NCBI GenBank assembly: GCA_015056155.1
Contig: SVGU01000025.1
Coordinates: 1-32,732 of the forward strand
Direction of reading: 5' to 3'
Length of the DNA stretch: 32,732 bases
Source of the DNA: Clostridiales bacterium
GTDB taxonomy: Bacteria > Bacillota > Clostridia > Christensenellales > Aristaeellaceae
Shown here piece after piece: positions 15,079 through 23,745 of the stretch. The first letter of the stretch is position 1; every line of letters begins with the position of its first letter. Under the pieces are notes generated by a model. The model saw only the letters and a list, made by a program, of their open reading frames with translations. It was not told the DNA's origin and searched no databases. The position numbers and the translations under genes are program-made.

Positions 15079-17436
15079 ATGGCGAAGAATGAGATGTACA
15101 AGGCCCGAAGCGCGCAGATGGAGAACCTGGCTCCTGCGGGCAACCGGGAGGCGCTGGACCGCGCGGTGGCGGCGGGGGCGGACGCGGTGTATCTGGGATA
15201 TGCCGCTTATTCCGCGCGCGCCGGCGCAGGCAATTTCGACGAGGCGGCGCTGCGGGAGGCGGTGCACTTCGCGCATCTGCATCATGTCCGCGTGCATGTG
15301 ACGGTCAACACCCTTGTCAAGGACGGCGAATTGGCCGGCGTGATGGACGTGCTGCGGCTGCTGGACGAGGTGCGGGTCGATGCGGTGCTGGTGCAGGACC
15401 TGGGCGTATTGAAGATCGCCCGGACCTGCTTCCCTGATCTGCCCGTTCATGCCAGCACGCAGATGGCCATCCACAACGCTGCCGGTGTGCGCTGGTGCAG
15501 GCAGATGGGTATGACCCGGGCCGTGCTCGCGCGGGAATGCTCCCTGAAGGAGATCGCCGGGTGCGCCGGCGAGGGGATCGAGATCGAGGTCTTCGGCCAT
15601 GGCGCGCAGTGCGTGGCGGTCAGCGGACAGTGCCTGTTTTCGTCGATGATCGGCGGCCGGAGCGGCAACCGCGGCCGGTGCGCCCAGCCCTGCCGGCTGC
15701 AGTATACCTACCGCGGCAAGACGGCGGCGTGGCTCAGCCCCCGCGACGTCTGCATGCGCGACCATCTGCCGGAGCTGGCAAAGGCCGGGGTTTGCAGCGT
15801 GAAGCTGGAGGGGCGGCTGAAGCGGCCGGAATACGTGGCTGCTGTGGCCGGAAGCTACCGCAGGGGCATCGACGGGCTGATGGCTGGCCGCTTTGAAAAG
15901 GCGGATGCGCAGGAGAAGGACGACCTGCTGCAGATTTTCCAGCGCGGCGGCTTCATGGACGGCTACGCCATGGGGGCGCAGGATGCGGGCGTGATCTGCG
16001 AGGATCGCGTGAACCACGGCGGCGTGCCGGTCGGCAGGATCGAAACGGTCTCCGGCGGCATGGCGAAGCTGCGGCTGACCCGTGCGCTGCACGACGGCGA
16101 CGGGCTGCAGATCCGTTCCGCGCGCAGCGATGCGGAGATGATCTACTCCGGTCACGATGTCCCGGCAGGGGAGGCGGCGACGCTGCGGCTGCGGCCGGAT
16201 ATGCGCATCAGCCGGGGCGACGAGGTCTGCCGCCTGACCAGCAGCGAACAGCTGGAGCGGGCGAGGAATCTGCAGATTGCGCCGATCCCCTGCGACATGA
16301 CGCTGGTGGCGCTGCCGGGCGAGCCGCTGACGCTCACGGCGACGGACGGCATCTCGACCGTGACGGTCACGGGAGAAACGGTGACTGCGGCGCAAAAGCG
16401 CGCCATGTCGGAGGAGGACGCCCGGAAGAACCTGTCCAAAACGGGCGACACGGCCTTTGAGCTCCGGGAGCTGACGGTGTACACGGACGGCGCGTTCGTG
16501 CCGGTCTCGGCGCTCAATGCGATCCGCCGCGACGCCCTTGGCGCGCTGGAAACGCAGCGGGCAGAAGCCTTCGCCCGGCCTGCGGGACGGGCGGGCGCAT
16601 GTGCACTGCCTGTGGATAACGAATTGTCGGGCAAGCCGGTCCCGGGAACGATCATCGTGCGGGACAAGGCGCAGTATTCGGCGGCGAAAGCGACCGACGC
16701 GCGGATCGTCTGGTATCCGGAGGATTTCCGGGAGGCGGCGCTGGAAGCCGGACTGGCCGGGATGGACAGCGGCGTGTGGCTGCATCTGCCGATGAAGTGC
16801 GAGCAGGCGACGCTGGAGATGCTGCACCGGTTCGTGACGGCCCATGCGGACAAGCTGGGCGGTGTGGTGCTGGGCAGTGTCGGGCAGCTGGGCATGCGCT
16901 GGCCGGTGCCCTTCGGCGCGGGCGAGGGCGTACCGGTGATGAACCGAATCGCGGCGCAGGTGCTGCTGGAGCAGGGGTGCGAATTCGTGACGGCCAGCGG
17001 CGAGCTGTCCGGAGCCGAGCTGAACACGCTCCTGAAACATACCCCGTGTGCGCTGGTGCCTGCCTATGGGCGGACGCAGCTGATGCTGCTGCACCACTGC
17101 CCGGCGCGGACTTATCTGGGCCTGAGCAGCGGTCACGGCGACTGCCGCCTGTGCGACGTGCGCAGCGGCGATTGCCTGGAGGGCACGGCCTTCACCGACC
17201 GCCGGAATGCGGTGTTCCCCCTGCTGCGCATGCGTCTGCCGGAGGGATGCCTGGTCCGGCTGATGAACAGCGTGCCGACGGATGTGGTCAGCCGCGTGCG
17301 GCGCGCCGGATTTACGCCGCTGATGACCCTGAGCAGCGAAGCTGGTGCGGCACTGGCGGAGGCCATGGAGGTCTGGCAGGGCGGAAGCTCCCGTCAGGAG
17401 ACGAACGCCGGACACTGGAACCGCCCTGTGGAGTGA
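15079..17436 (+). CDS. U32-family peptidase / RNA-hydroxylation protein with C-terminal DUF3656-type region
   Basis: This is a 785-residue protein starting 2 bases after zapA. The U32 signature region is complete: ENLAPAGNREALDRAVAAGADAVYLG near the N-terminus, HASTQMAIHN, RECSLKEI, and the cluster-binding cysteine region GHGAQCVAVSGQCLFS to RGRCAQPCR, then VKLEGRLKRPEYVA. A long second half fits the DUF3656 extension of the larger U32 proteins. E. coli relatives (TrhP/YegQ, RlhA) hydroxylate tRNA or 23S rRNA using a prephenate-dependent route, so an RNA-modification role is more likely than proteolysis. The last cysteines (GDCRLCDVRSGDC) may bind metal. It forms an operon with zapA and probably mutS2. 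Confidence 0.9.
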   Translation: MAKNEMYKARSAQMENLAPAGNREALDRAVAAGADAVYLGYAAYSARAGAGNFDEAALREAVHFAHLHHVRVHVTVNTLVKDGELAGVMDVLRLLDEVRVDAVLVQDLGVLKIARTCFPDLPVHASTQMAIHNAAGVRWCRQMGMTRAVLARECSLKEIAGCAGEGIEIEVFGHGAQCVAVSGQCLFSSMIGGRSGNRGRCAQPCRLQYTYRGKTAAWLSPRDVCMRDHLPELAKAGVCSVKLEGRLKRPEYVAAVAGSYRRGIDGLMAGRFEKADAQEKDDLLQIFQRGGFMDGYAMGAQDAGVICEDRVNHGGVPVGRIETVSGGMAKLRLTRALHDGDGLQIRSARSDAEMIYSGHDVPAGEAATLRLRPDMRISRGDEVCRLTSSEQLERARNLQIAPIPCDMTLVALPGEPLTLTATDGISTVTVTGETVTAAQKRAMSEEDARKNLSKTGDTAFELRELTVYTDGAFVPVSALNAIRRDALGALETQRAEAFARPAGRAGACALPVDNELSGKPVPGTIIVRDKAQYSAAKATDARIVWYPEDFREAALEAGLAGMDSGVWLHLPMKCEQATLEMLHRFVTAHADKLGGVVLGSVGQLGMRWPVPFGAGEGVPVMNRIAAQVLLEQGCEFVTASGELSGAELNTLLKHTPCALVPAYGRTQLMLLHHCPARTYLGLSSGHGDCRLCDVRSGDCLEGTAFTDRRNAVFPLLRMRLPEGCLVRLMNSVPTDVVSRVRRAGFTPLMTLSSEAGAALAEAMEVWQGGSSRQETNAGHWNRPVE

Positions 17437-17438
17437 TG

Positions 17439-17482
17439 ATCCCAAAACATACACCAATATCCCAAAACATACCACTATGTTT
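17439..17482 (+). promoter_or_regulatory. Direct repeat and palindrome before mutS2
   Basis: ATCCCAAAACATAC occurs at 17439-17452 and again exactly 20 bp later at 17459-17472. The second copy forms a 7-bp palindrome AAACATA (17465-17471) / TATGTTT (17476-17482) around CCAC. The stretch is AT-rich between GC-rich genes, and looks like an operator. No clear -35/-10 pair was found. Confidence 0.4.
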
Positions 17483-17515
17483 CCCGAACGACCCTTATTT
17501 TGTGAGGAAACGCTT

Positions 17516-19882
17516 ATGATGAAAGAAAGAACCCTCCGCGTGCTGGAGTTCACGAAGATCCGCGAGCGGCTGGCCTCCAAGGCGCTGACGCCGATGGGCG
17601 TGGAGCGCTGCATGGCGCTGACTCCCTCGGACAATCTGCCGGAGATCGAAATGTGGCAGGCGGAAACGGAGGAGGCTGCGGTCATCCTGCAGTACCTCGG
17701 CGCGTCGCCGCTGGTCGCCTTCGATGATGTGCGGCCCTCCATTTCGCTGGCGGAGAAGGGCGCGACGCTCTCGCCCAAGGCGCTGCTGACCGTGGCGAGC
17801 CTGCTGGCGGCGGCGAGGTCTGCGCGCAGTGCCCTGGACACGGAGCGGGAGAATACCCCCCTGCTCAAGAGCAAGGCGCAGGCGCTGGTGTCCCTGCGGC
17901 ACATCGAGGACGACATCACCAATGCCATCATCTCCGAGGAGGAGATCGCGGACCGTGCATCCACGGAGCTGATGAACATCCGCCGACACCTGCGCGGCGC
18001 GACCGAGCGCATCAAGGAAAAGCTCAACCAGATGGTGCGCAACCCCAACTTCCAGAAATATCTGAGCGACACCATCATCACCATGCGCAACGACCGCTAC
18101 GTCATCCCTGTCCGCGCGGACAGCCGGGCGATGGTGCCGGGCCTTGTGCATGACCAGTCCGCCACCGGCGCGACGCTGTTCATCGAGCCCATGGCGGCGG
18201 TGGAGATGGGCAACGAGCTGCGCCAGTGGGAGGCGAAGGAGAAGCAGGAGATCGAGCGCATCCTCGCAGCCCTGAGCGCGGAGATCGCCCCCTATGCGGA
18301 TCAGCTGCGCGTGACGGTGGAGGTGCTGGCGGAGCTGGACTTCATTTTCGCCAAGGGACTGCTCAGCCGCGAGATGTACGCGGTGACGCCCAAGCTGAAC
18401 AAGAACGGCTACCTGAACATCATCCGCGGCCGTCATCCGCTGATCGATCCGGAGAAGGTCGTGCCCTCCAACCTCTGGCTGGGCAGGGACTTCACCAGCC
18501 TCATCATCACCGGCCCCAACACCGGCGGCAAGACCGTCACCCTCAAGACCGTCGGTCTGTTCACCCTCATGGCGCAGGCCGGTCTGCAGGTGCCGGCGGA
18601 TATCGGCACGGAGCTGGCCGTGTTTGAGCAGGTCTTTGCGGACATCGGCGACGAGCAGTCCATCGAGCAGAGCCTGTCGACCTTCTCCAGCCACATGACC
18701 AACATCGTCAGCATCATGCATGAGGTCACGCCCAGCGATCTGGTGCTCTTTGACGAGCTCGGCGCGGGTACCGACCCCACCGAGGGCGCGGCGCTGGCGC
18801 AGGCGATCCTGACCCGGCTGCGCAACATCAAGGTGCGCACGATGGCCACGACCCATTACAGCGAGCTGAAGGCCTTCGCGCTCTCGACCCCCGGGGTGGA
18901 GAACGCCTCGGTGGAGTTCAGCGTGGAGACGCTGCGGCCCACCTACCGGCTGTCCATCGGCGTGCCGGGCAAGTCGAACGCCTTCGAGATCAGCCGGAAG
19001 CTGGGGCTGCCGGAGAACCTCATCGACGCGGCGAAGAAGCTGCTCTCCAGCGACTCCATCCGCTTTGAAGACGTGATCGCCAACGCCGAATACCACCGTC
19101 AGGTGGCGGAGCGCGAGCGTGAGATCGCCCGTCAGGCAAGCGAGGAGACCATCAAGCTGCGCGACGAGGCGGAAAAGCTCCGCCGCGAGATCGAGGAGAA
19201 GCGCGAATCCGCCATCCGCAAGGCGAAGGAGGACGCGCGCCGCATCATGGAGCAGACCCGCCGCGAGGCGGAGACGCTCATCGCCGATCTCAAGCGCATG
19301 AAGAAGGAGCAGAACAGCCCCGACGCCGGCATCAACGCCGTCCGCAAGCAGATCGAAAAGAGCGTGGACAACCTCTCTGAGGGTCTGGTGCAGAAGGTGG
19401 ACAACGCCGCTGCGCCCAAGACCGTCAAGCCCGGCGACCGCGTGGAGATCCTGACCATCGGCAGCCAGGGCACGGTGCTCAGCGCGCCCAACGCCAAGGG
19501 CGAGGTCGAGGTGCAGGCGGGCATCATGAAGCTGAAGGTGAGCCTGAGCCAGCTGCGCCTGGTGAAGCAGAAGCCGGAGGAGAAGCCCAAGCCGAAGCAG
19601 GCGAGCGTGAAGATGCACACCGGCGCGATGGAGCGGACGGTGCGGATGGAATGCGATGTACGCGGCATGACGCTGGAGGAAGCGCTGGCGGCGGTGGACA
19701 CGTATCTGGACAACGCGGTGCTGGCGGGCATGGGCGAGGTGAGCATTATTCACGGCAAGGGCACAGGTGTGCTGAGGAGCGGTATTACGCAGCATCTGAG
19801 GCGGCATGTGCATGTGAAGAGCAGTCGTCTGGGTGTCTACGGCGAAGGCGAAAGCGGCGTCACGATCGTCACGCTAAGGTAA
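17516..19882 (+). CDS. mutS2: Endonuclease MutS2 (MutS-like ATPase with Smr domain)
   Basis: This is a 788-residue protein, matching the family length. ATG 17516 follows GTGAGG by 8 bases. Domain order: helical clamp/lever region, then the ABC-type ATPase with Walker A GPNTGGKT (333-340), signature region DEQSIEQSLSTFSSHM and Walker B LVLFDELGAGTDP (Asp413-Glu414). A long coiled coil (about 515-620) follows, then a KOW-like segment (PGDRVEILTIGSQGTV), and finally the Smr nuclease domain from CDVRGM (713) with HGKGTGVLR (His746). MutS2 lacks the mismatch-recognition domains. It is reported to suppress recombination and to rescue collided ribosomes in Bacillus subtilis. It is probably the last gene of the zapA cluster. 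Confidence 0.95.
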   Translation: MMKERTLRVLEFTKIRERLASKALTPMGVERCMALTPSDNLPEIEMWQAETEEAAVILQYLGASPLVAFDDVRPSISLAEKGATLSPKALLTVASLLAAARSARSALDTERENTPLLKSKAQALVSLRHIEDDITNAIISEEEIADRASTELMNIRRHLRGATERIKEKLNQMVRNPNFQKYLSDTIITMRNDRYVIPVRADSRAMVPGLVHDQSATGATLFIEPMAAVEMGNELRQWEAKEKQEIERILAALSAEIAPYADQLRVTVEVLAELDFIFAKGLLSREMYAVTPKLNKNGYLNIIRGRHPLIDPEKVVPSNLWLGRDFTSLIITGPNTGGKTVTLKTVGLFTLMAQAGLQVPADIGTELAVFEQVFADIGDEQSIEQSLSTFSSHMTNIVSIMHEVTPSDLVLFDELGAGTDPTEGAALAQAILTRLRNIKVRTMATTHYSELKAFALSTPGVENASVEFSVETLRPTYRLSIGVPGKSNAFEISRKLGLPENLIDAAKKLLSSDSIRFEDVIANAEYHRQVAEREREIARQASEETIKLRDEAEKLRREIEEKRESAIRKAKEDARRIMEQTRREAETLIADLKRMKKEQNSPDAGINAVRKQIEKSVDNLSEGLVQKVDNAAAPKTVKPGDRVEILTIGSQGTVLSAPNAKGEVEVQAGIMKLKVSLSQLRLVKQKPEEKPKPKQASVKMHTGAMERTVRMECDVRGMTLEEALAAVDTYLDNAVLAGMGEVSIIHGKGTGVLRSGITQHLRRHVHVKSSRLGVYGEGESGVTIVTLR

Positions 19883-19908
19883 AACCAAGCCGCGGTACCA
19901 AAACGGGT

Positions 19909-19955
19909 CAAGGGGTGAAACCCCTTGCGCAGGTGGAGGGCTGCGTAAGCCCTCC
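19909..19955 (+). repeat. Two-hairpin element downstream of mutS2
   Basis: CAAGGGG (19909-19915) pairs with CCCCTTG (19921-19927), then GGAGGGCT (19935-19942) pairs with AGCCCTCC (19948-19955). The layout, two GC-rich hairpins just after a stop codon without a T-run, resembles the 143-bp unit after rel, though the sequences differ. Confidence 0.6.
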
Positions 19956-20010
19956 CCGCCGGAGGCCCGCCGCAGCGTCCCCGCGCCGCAGCGCAAAACC
20001 CCACAACGTC

Positions 20011-20046
20011 TTTCAAGGTATCCTCAGCAATGAGGATACCTTGAAA
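20011..20046. repeat. Perfect 16-bp inverted repeat with GCAA loop
   Basis: TTTCAAGGTATCCTCA (20011-20026) is exactly complementary to 20031-20046 around the tetraloop GCAA (a GNRA loop in RNA). No T-run follows on either strand apart from TTTC and GAAA at the stem ends, so it is not a standard terminator. It lies in the 280-base gap after mutS2, which otherwise holds only the two-hairpin element. Confidence 0.75.
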
Positions 20047-20163
20047 CAGTTCGGCCGACAAACAAAGGAAAAGTATCAGAAGTTGTAACTATACTTAAGC
20101 CGAATCATCCGCAAGCTCCTCTCAGTAAGCGGACGGAATACATATCGCGGAAGGGGAAAGTCC

Positions 20164-20679
20164 ATGATCATCATGATCGCCGGAGCGAGCCATGCAGGCA
20201 AAACCGCGCTGGCGCAGCGCCTCCTGGAACGGCATGGCTGGCCGTACCTGTCCCTGGATCACCTCAAAATGGGGCTGATCCGCAGCGGATATACAAACCT
20301 GACCGTCAAGGACGACGACGCGCTGACGGCCCTGATGTGGCCGATCGTGCGCGAAATGATCAAGACGGCCGTGGAGAATGATCAGCATATGGTCATCGAG
20401 GGCTGCTATCTGCCCTATGACTGGCGGAAGGATTTCGAGGCGGAGTATCTTCAGCAGATCCGGTTCGTCTGTCTGGTGATGACGGAGCGCTATATCCGGG
20501 AGCATTTTGCGGATATCCGCAGATACGGCAGCGTGGTGGAGAACCGGGGCGATGATCCGGAACTGGACCTGGAGGCGCTGGTGCGGGACAATGCGGAGGT
20601 TCTGCGTCAATGCCGCGAGCATGAATGTGCGTATATCCTGATCGACGACGAATACCGCGTAGAGCTGCCGGAGTGTTAA
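20164..20679 (+). CDS. P-loop nucleoside/2-phosphoglycerate-kinase-like ATPase
   Basis: This is a 171-residue protein starting at ATG 20164 behind GAAGGGG. The Walker A motif GASHAGKT is at residues 7-14. The chain continues with LSLDHLKMGLIRSG, an acidic pair in a substrate-binding position, and VIEGCYLPYDW, a typical Walker B-like region of small-molecule kinases. There is also a mobile lid-like region with arginines (TERYIREHFADIRRYG). The layout fits AAA-type nucleoside or sugar kinases often annotated as adenylate kinase-like or zeta-toxin-like. Substrate is unknown. It stands alone between mutS2 and a two-component system on the same strand, 63 bases from the response regulator. Confidence 0.75.
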   Translation: MIIMIAGASHAGKTALAQRLLERHGWPYLSLDHLKMGLIRSGYTNLTVKDDDALTALMWPIVREMIKTAVENDQHMVIEGCYLPYDWRKDFEAEYLQQIRFVCLVMTERYIREHFADIRRYGSVVENRGDDPELDLEALVRDNAEVLRQCREHECAYILIDDEYRVELPEC

Positions 20680-20742
20680 CGGATCTGTCACAAAAAGGCC
20701 ATATTGATGTGGTATGCTTCAAGGTGCGGAGGTGGATGAAGA

Positions 20743-21441
20743 ATGAAGGACAAGCCGTATATCCTGATCGTGGATGACGATCCGAATATCGCGCATCTTG
20801 TGCAGCTGTATCTGGAGAAGGCGGGTTTTGAGGTGAAGGTCGCCGCGCGCGGAGACGATGCGCTGGCGGAGTTCCGCAAGCTGCCGCCGGACCTGATGCT
20901 GCTGGATGTGATGCTGCCCGGCATGGACGGCACGCAGGTGCTGCGCGCTGTCAGACGCACGAGCAGCATCCCGATTATCATGCTGACCGCGCGGGATGAG
21001 ACGTTCGACAAGGTGCTGGGCCTGGAGCTGGGCGCGGATGATTACGTCACCAAGCCCTTCGATACCAAGGAGCTCGTCGCGCGGGTGAAGGCGGTGCTGC
21101 GCCGCACGCAGGGGCAGGAGGAGGAAAAGAGCGACAGCCTGTCGTTCCCCGGCCTGACCATCAGCCTGAGCCGCTACGAGGTGTTCTACGAGGGCGAGAA
21201 GGTCGAGATGCCGCCCAAGGAGCTGGAGCTGCTCTACTTCCTTGCCAGCCACGCGAATCAGCTGTTCACCCGGGGGCAGCTCCTGGACCAGGTCTGGGGC
21301 TATGATTTCGAGGGCGAGAGCAGAACGGTGGACGTACACGTAAAGCGCCTGCGGGACAAGCTGCCCGAATGCGAAAAGCATGGCTGGGGCATCACGACGA
21401 TCTGGCGGCGCGGCTACAAGTTTGAGGTCTTGAAGGGGTAA
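20743..21441 (+). CDS. Response regulator, OmpR/PhoB family
   Basis: This is a 232-residue protein starting at ATG 20743 with GGAGGTGG upstream. The receiver domain has the acidic pocket Asp11-Asp12, phospho-acceptor Asp55 in LMLLDVMLPGMDG, Thr82 and Lys104 in YVTKPF. The C-terminal winged-helix domain has PPKELELLYFLASHANQLFTR, QVWGYDFEGESRTVDVHVKRLR and a wing ending WRRGYKFE. All positions needed for phosphorylation are present. It is a DNA-binding transcription factor controlled by the kinase encoded 6 bases downstream. The regulon cannot be told from sequence; the pairing resembles PhoP/PhoR or ResD/ResE systems. Confidence 0.95.
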   Translation: MKDKPYILIVDDDPNIAHLVQLYLEKAGFEVKVAARGDDALAEFRKLPPDLMLLDVMLPGMDGTQVLRAVRRTSSIPIIMLTARDETFDKVLGLELGADDYVTKPFDTKELVARVKAVLRRTQGQEEEKSDSLSFPGLTISLSRYEVFYEGEKVEMPPKELELLYFLASHANQLFTRGQLLDQVWGYDFEGESRTVDVHVKRLRDKLPECEKHGWGITTIWRRGYKFEVLKG

Positions 21442-21447
21442 GCGGCG

Positions 21448-22962
21448 ATGTTTGCAAGGATCATGGCCGTGGTGCTGACGGTGGTGCTGCTGGTGACGGG
21501 CGTGTTGTCGGCGATCGGCTGGATGGCGCTGAAGAATCAGCAGACGGCGGATGTGATGGAAACGCTGCGGCAGGAGGCGCGAGAGATCGCCTACCTCGCC
21601 GCGCAGCAGAACCGGAGCAGCGCGGGCATGCCGTGGAGCTTCGGGTACTTCGGCAGCACGTCCCGGCAGTCGGACACGGCGCAGGCGTACCTGCAGTGGA
21701 AAGCGCGGTCGGTCTATGAGGATTACGGCGCGTATATCCTCGTCGTCGACCGGAACGGCCGGATCATGGACAACAAGAGTACCGCGCTGGCGGAGAATCC
21801 CGCCTTTGCGGCGATGATCAACGTGGAGGACATCAACCGCGCCCTGTCGCAGGTGCTGCGGGGCGAGGAGATCGAGCTGCACGTCAGCGCAGAAGGGAAC
21901 GATTACTTCACCGTTGCCGTCCCCTTCGTGCAGGATGCTGTGGTGCTGGGCGCGGTGTTCATGCAGACCCCCGCGCAGGTGATCGAGGCTGGCGCGGAAG
22001 GGCTGCTGGCCCCGGTGGCGGGGATCGCAGGGCTGGCCTGCCTGCTGGCGGGAACGGTCCTGTTCCTGTACCTGCGGGGCGTGCTGAAGCCGCTGAACCG
22101 CCTGACGGCCGCGGCTACGGCGATGGCGGAGGGGGATTTCGCCGTGCGCGTGCCCGATACCCGCGCGACCCGCGAGGTCGCGGAGCTGTCGGCGGCTTTC
22201 AACACCATGACGGAGCGGCTCGGCGCCGTCGAGGGCAGCCGCCGGGAGTTCGTCGCCAATGTCAGCCATGAGCTGCGCAGCCCCATCACCGCCATCAGCG
22301 GCTATGTGGAGGGCATGCTGGACGGCACCATCCCCCCGGAGGGGCACGAGCGGTACCTGGCCATCGTCAGCGATGAAACGAAGCGGCTGTCCCGGCTGAT
22401 CGGGGAGCTGCTGGCGCTGTCGCGGCTGGAGCGGGACGATGCGGCACTGGACTGCACGGACTTCGACGTCTGCGATCTGCTGGAGCGTGTGTTCCTGAGG
22501 CGGACCGGCGACCTGGAGGCGCGGTGCATGGATGTGGACTGCGACTTCGACCCGGAGCCGTGCATCGTGCGCGCGGACATGGCGCGGATCGATCAGGTGA
22601 TCGTGAACCTGGTGGACAACGCGATCAAATTCACCCCGGATGGCGGCTGCATCACGCTGAAGGTGCGCGCCGCGGAGGGGCTGTGTACGGTGACGGTGGC
22701 GGACAACGGCATCGGCGTGCTGCCGGAGGACCGGCCGAAGGTGTTCGACCGCTTCTTCACCGCCGACCGGGCGCACACCTCCGGCAAGGGGACCGGGCTG
22801 GGGCTGTCCATCTGCCAGCGCATCATGGACATGCACGGGCAGTCAATCAGCCTGCTGGACACGCAGGAGGGTGCGGCCTTTGCCTTCACGCTGCCGCTGG
22901 GTCGGCGGAACAGCGAAAGAACAGGCGATCCGGAGCGTGTATCGGTTGACAGTGCGGACTGA
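21448..22962 (+). CDS. Membrane sensor histidine kinase
   Basis: This is a 504-residue protein. Transmembrane segments lie near residues 5-27 and 187-209 and flank an extracellular sensor of about 160 residues that reads like a PAS/Cache-type fold (YGAYILVVDRNGRIMDN). A HAMP linker (LKPLNRLTAAATAMAEGDF) follows, then the dimerisation domain with phospho-acceptor His274 in NVSHELRSPITAI. The ATPase domain has N box NLVDNAIKFTP, G1 DNGIGV, F box FDRFFTAD and G2 GKGTGLGLSI. It phosphorylates the response regulator encoded just upstream. The ligand is unknown. A promoter for the next gene overlaps its last codons. Confidence 0.95.
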   Translation: MFARIMAVVLTVVLLVTGVLSAIGWMALKNQQTADVMETLRQEAREIAYLAAQQNRSSAGMPWSFGYFGSTSRQSDTAQAYLQWKARSVYEDYGAYILVVDRNGRIMDNKSTALAENPAFAAMINVEDINRALSQVLRGEEIELHVSAEGNDYFTVAVPFVQDAVVLGAVFMQTPAQVIEAGAEGLLAPVAGIAGLACLLAGTVLFLYLRGVLKPLNRLTAAATAMAEGDFAVRVPDTRATREVAELSAAFNTMTERLGAVEGSRREFVANVSHELRSPITAISGYVEGMLDGTIPPEGHERYLAIVSDETKRLSRLIGELLALSRLERDDAALDCTDFDVCDLLERVFLRRTGDLEARCMDVDCDFDPEPCIVRADMARIDQVIVNLVDNAIKFTPDGGCITLKVRAAEGLCTVTVADNGIGVLPEDRPKVFDRFFTADRAHTSGKGTGLGLSICQRIMDMHGQSISLLDTQEGAAFAFTLPLGRRNSERTGDPERVSVDSAD

Positions 22963-22974
22963 GCGTGGTACCCT
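22946..22974 (+). promoter_or_regulatory. Promoter overlapping the end of the histidine kinase gene
   Basis: TTGACA (22946-22951) and TACCCT (22969-22974) are 17 bases apart. The -35 box is perfect, the -10 box keeps only TA and the final T. It points to the gene at 23032. Confidence 0.55.
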
Positions 22975-23031
22975 TTGAGGAGTCCTGCGTGCTCGTTCAG
23001 AGCCGGCCATGCACAGAAGGGATGTTTACTA

Positions 23032-23643
23032 ATGACGTACAGGCAGTATACGATCCAGAAGAAGAAGCCCCTGATCGCCCTCTACCGCTGCAGCAGCTGC
23101 GACAAGCATGTGATGCAGCTGGTTAACCTACAGGTGAACGCAGTCTATAACGACAAGGGAACCTTCACCCGCAAAGGCGTGGAGAAGCGTGCCGACCGGG
23201 CGGAGGCGCTGGGCAATGAAGCGATGAGCGAGCGCCTGTTTGCCCTGAAGCAGGGACGGGATTCGTCCGTGTTCGCCAAGGCGCAGCTCAATTGCGCCTG
23301 CCCCCACTGCAGCAAGCGGGAGCCGTGGGCGAGGATGAACGTGGGCTGGCTGGATACGCTGGCGGGCATCGCGGTCTTCGTTGCGCTGTTCTTCTATGTG
23401 ATGATGGAGAAGACGGATTACGCGCTGATCGCCCTGGGCGTGGCGCTGGGTCTGTTCCTGACGCGCCTGGGCTGGCAGTGGCTGATGAAGAGCCGCGTGG
23501 AAGCGCAGATGGTGAAGTGTCCGCCGCTGTTCGATGACGATATAGAGCGGCTGCAGCAGCGCGCGCAGAAGATCCAGGGCTATCAGAATGCGGACTGGGA
23601 CACTCTGCTGAAGGGCCTGTTCGCCCAGATCGCCAGGAAGTAA
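23032..23643 (+). CDS. Zinc-ribbon membrane protein of unknown function
   Basis: This is a 203-residue protein. ATG 23032 follows GAAGGG; a longer frame from 22975 would begin right at the -10 box. The N-terminal cytoplasmic part has a split zinc ribbon: CSSC at residues 20-23 and CACPHC about 70 residues later. Two hydrophobic segments (WLDTLAGIAVFVALFFYVMM and YALIALGVALGLFL) follow, then a charged helical tail (DDDIERLQQRAQKIQGYQ). It is probably an integral membrane protein with both ends inside. I do not recognise the family. A terminator follows, so with the promoter at 22946 it can be a single-gene unit. Confidence 0.75.
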   Translation: MTYRQYTIQKKKPLIALYRCSSCDKHVMQLVNLQVNAVYNDKGTFTRKGVEKRADRAEALGNEAMSERLFALKQGRDSSVFAKAQLNCACPHCSKREPWARMNVGWLDTLAGIAVFVALFFYVMMEKTDYALIALGVALGLFLTRLGWQWLMKSRVEAQMVKCPPLFDDDIERLQQRAQKIQGYQNADWDTLLKGLFAQIARK

Positions 23644-23655
23644 AGACGGTTATCC

Positions 23656-23688
23656 GGGAGGCTGACGATGCGTTCGGCCTCTCTTTTT
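23656..23688 (+). terminator. Rho-independent terminator
   Basis: An 8-bp stem (23656-23663 with 23676-23683, core GAGGC/GCCTC) ends in TCTTTTT. It lies 12 bases after the zinc-ribbon gene's stop. Confidence 0.8.
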
Positions 23689-23745
23689 GATTCCCGGGCA
23701 GAGCGGGGAGAACGCAAATAGAACAATCCGGAGGGGGCTGCGGCG

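Noticed and set aside
14893..18090. A 1065-codon open frame on the minus strand, and similar long minus-strand frames at 8288-10675, 11437-14139 and 17495-19813
   Set aside because: They lie wholly opposite recJ/rel, dtd-hemZ, the U32 gene and mutS2, all of which have complete family motifs. The frames are His/Arg/Gln-rich with no recognisable domain, the usual shadow of GC-rich codon use.
19651..20088. Plus-strand frame of 145 codons overlapping the end of mutS2
   Set aside because: More than half overlaps the Smr domain in another frame, no ribosome binding site, and its rest is the two-hairpin element read as codons.
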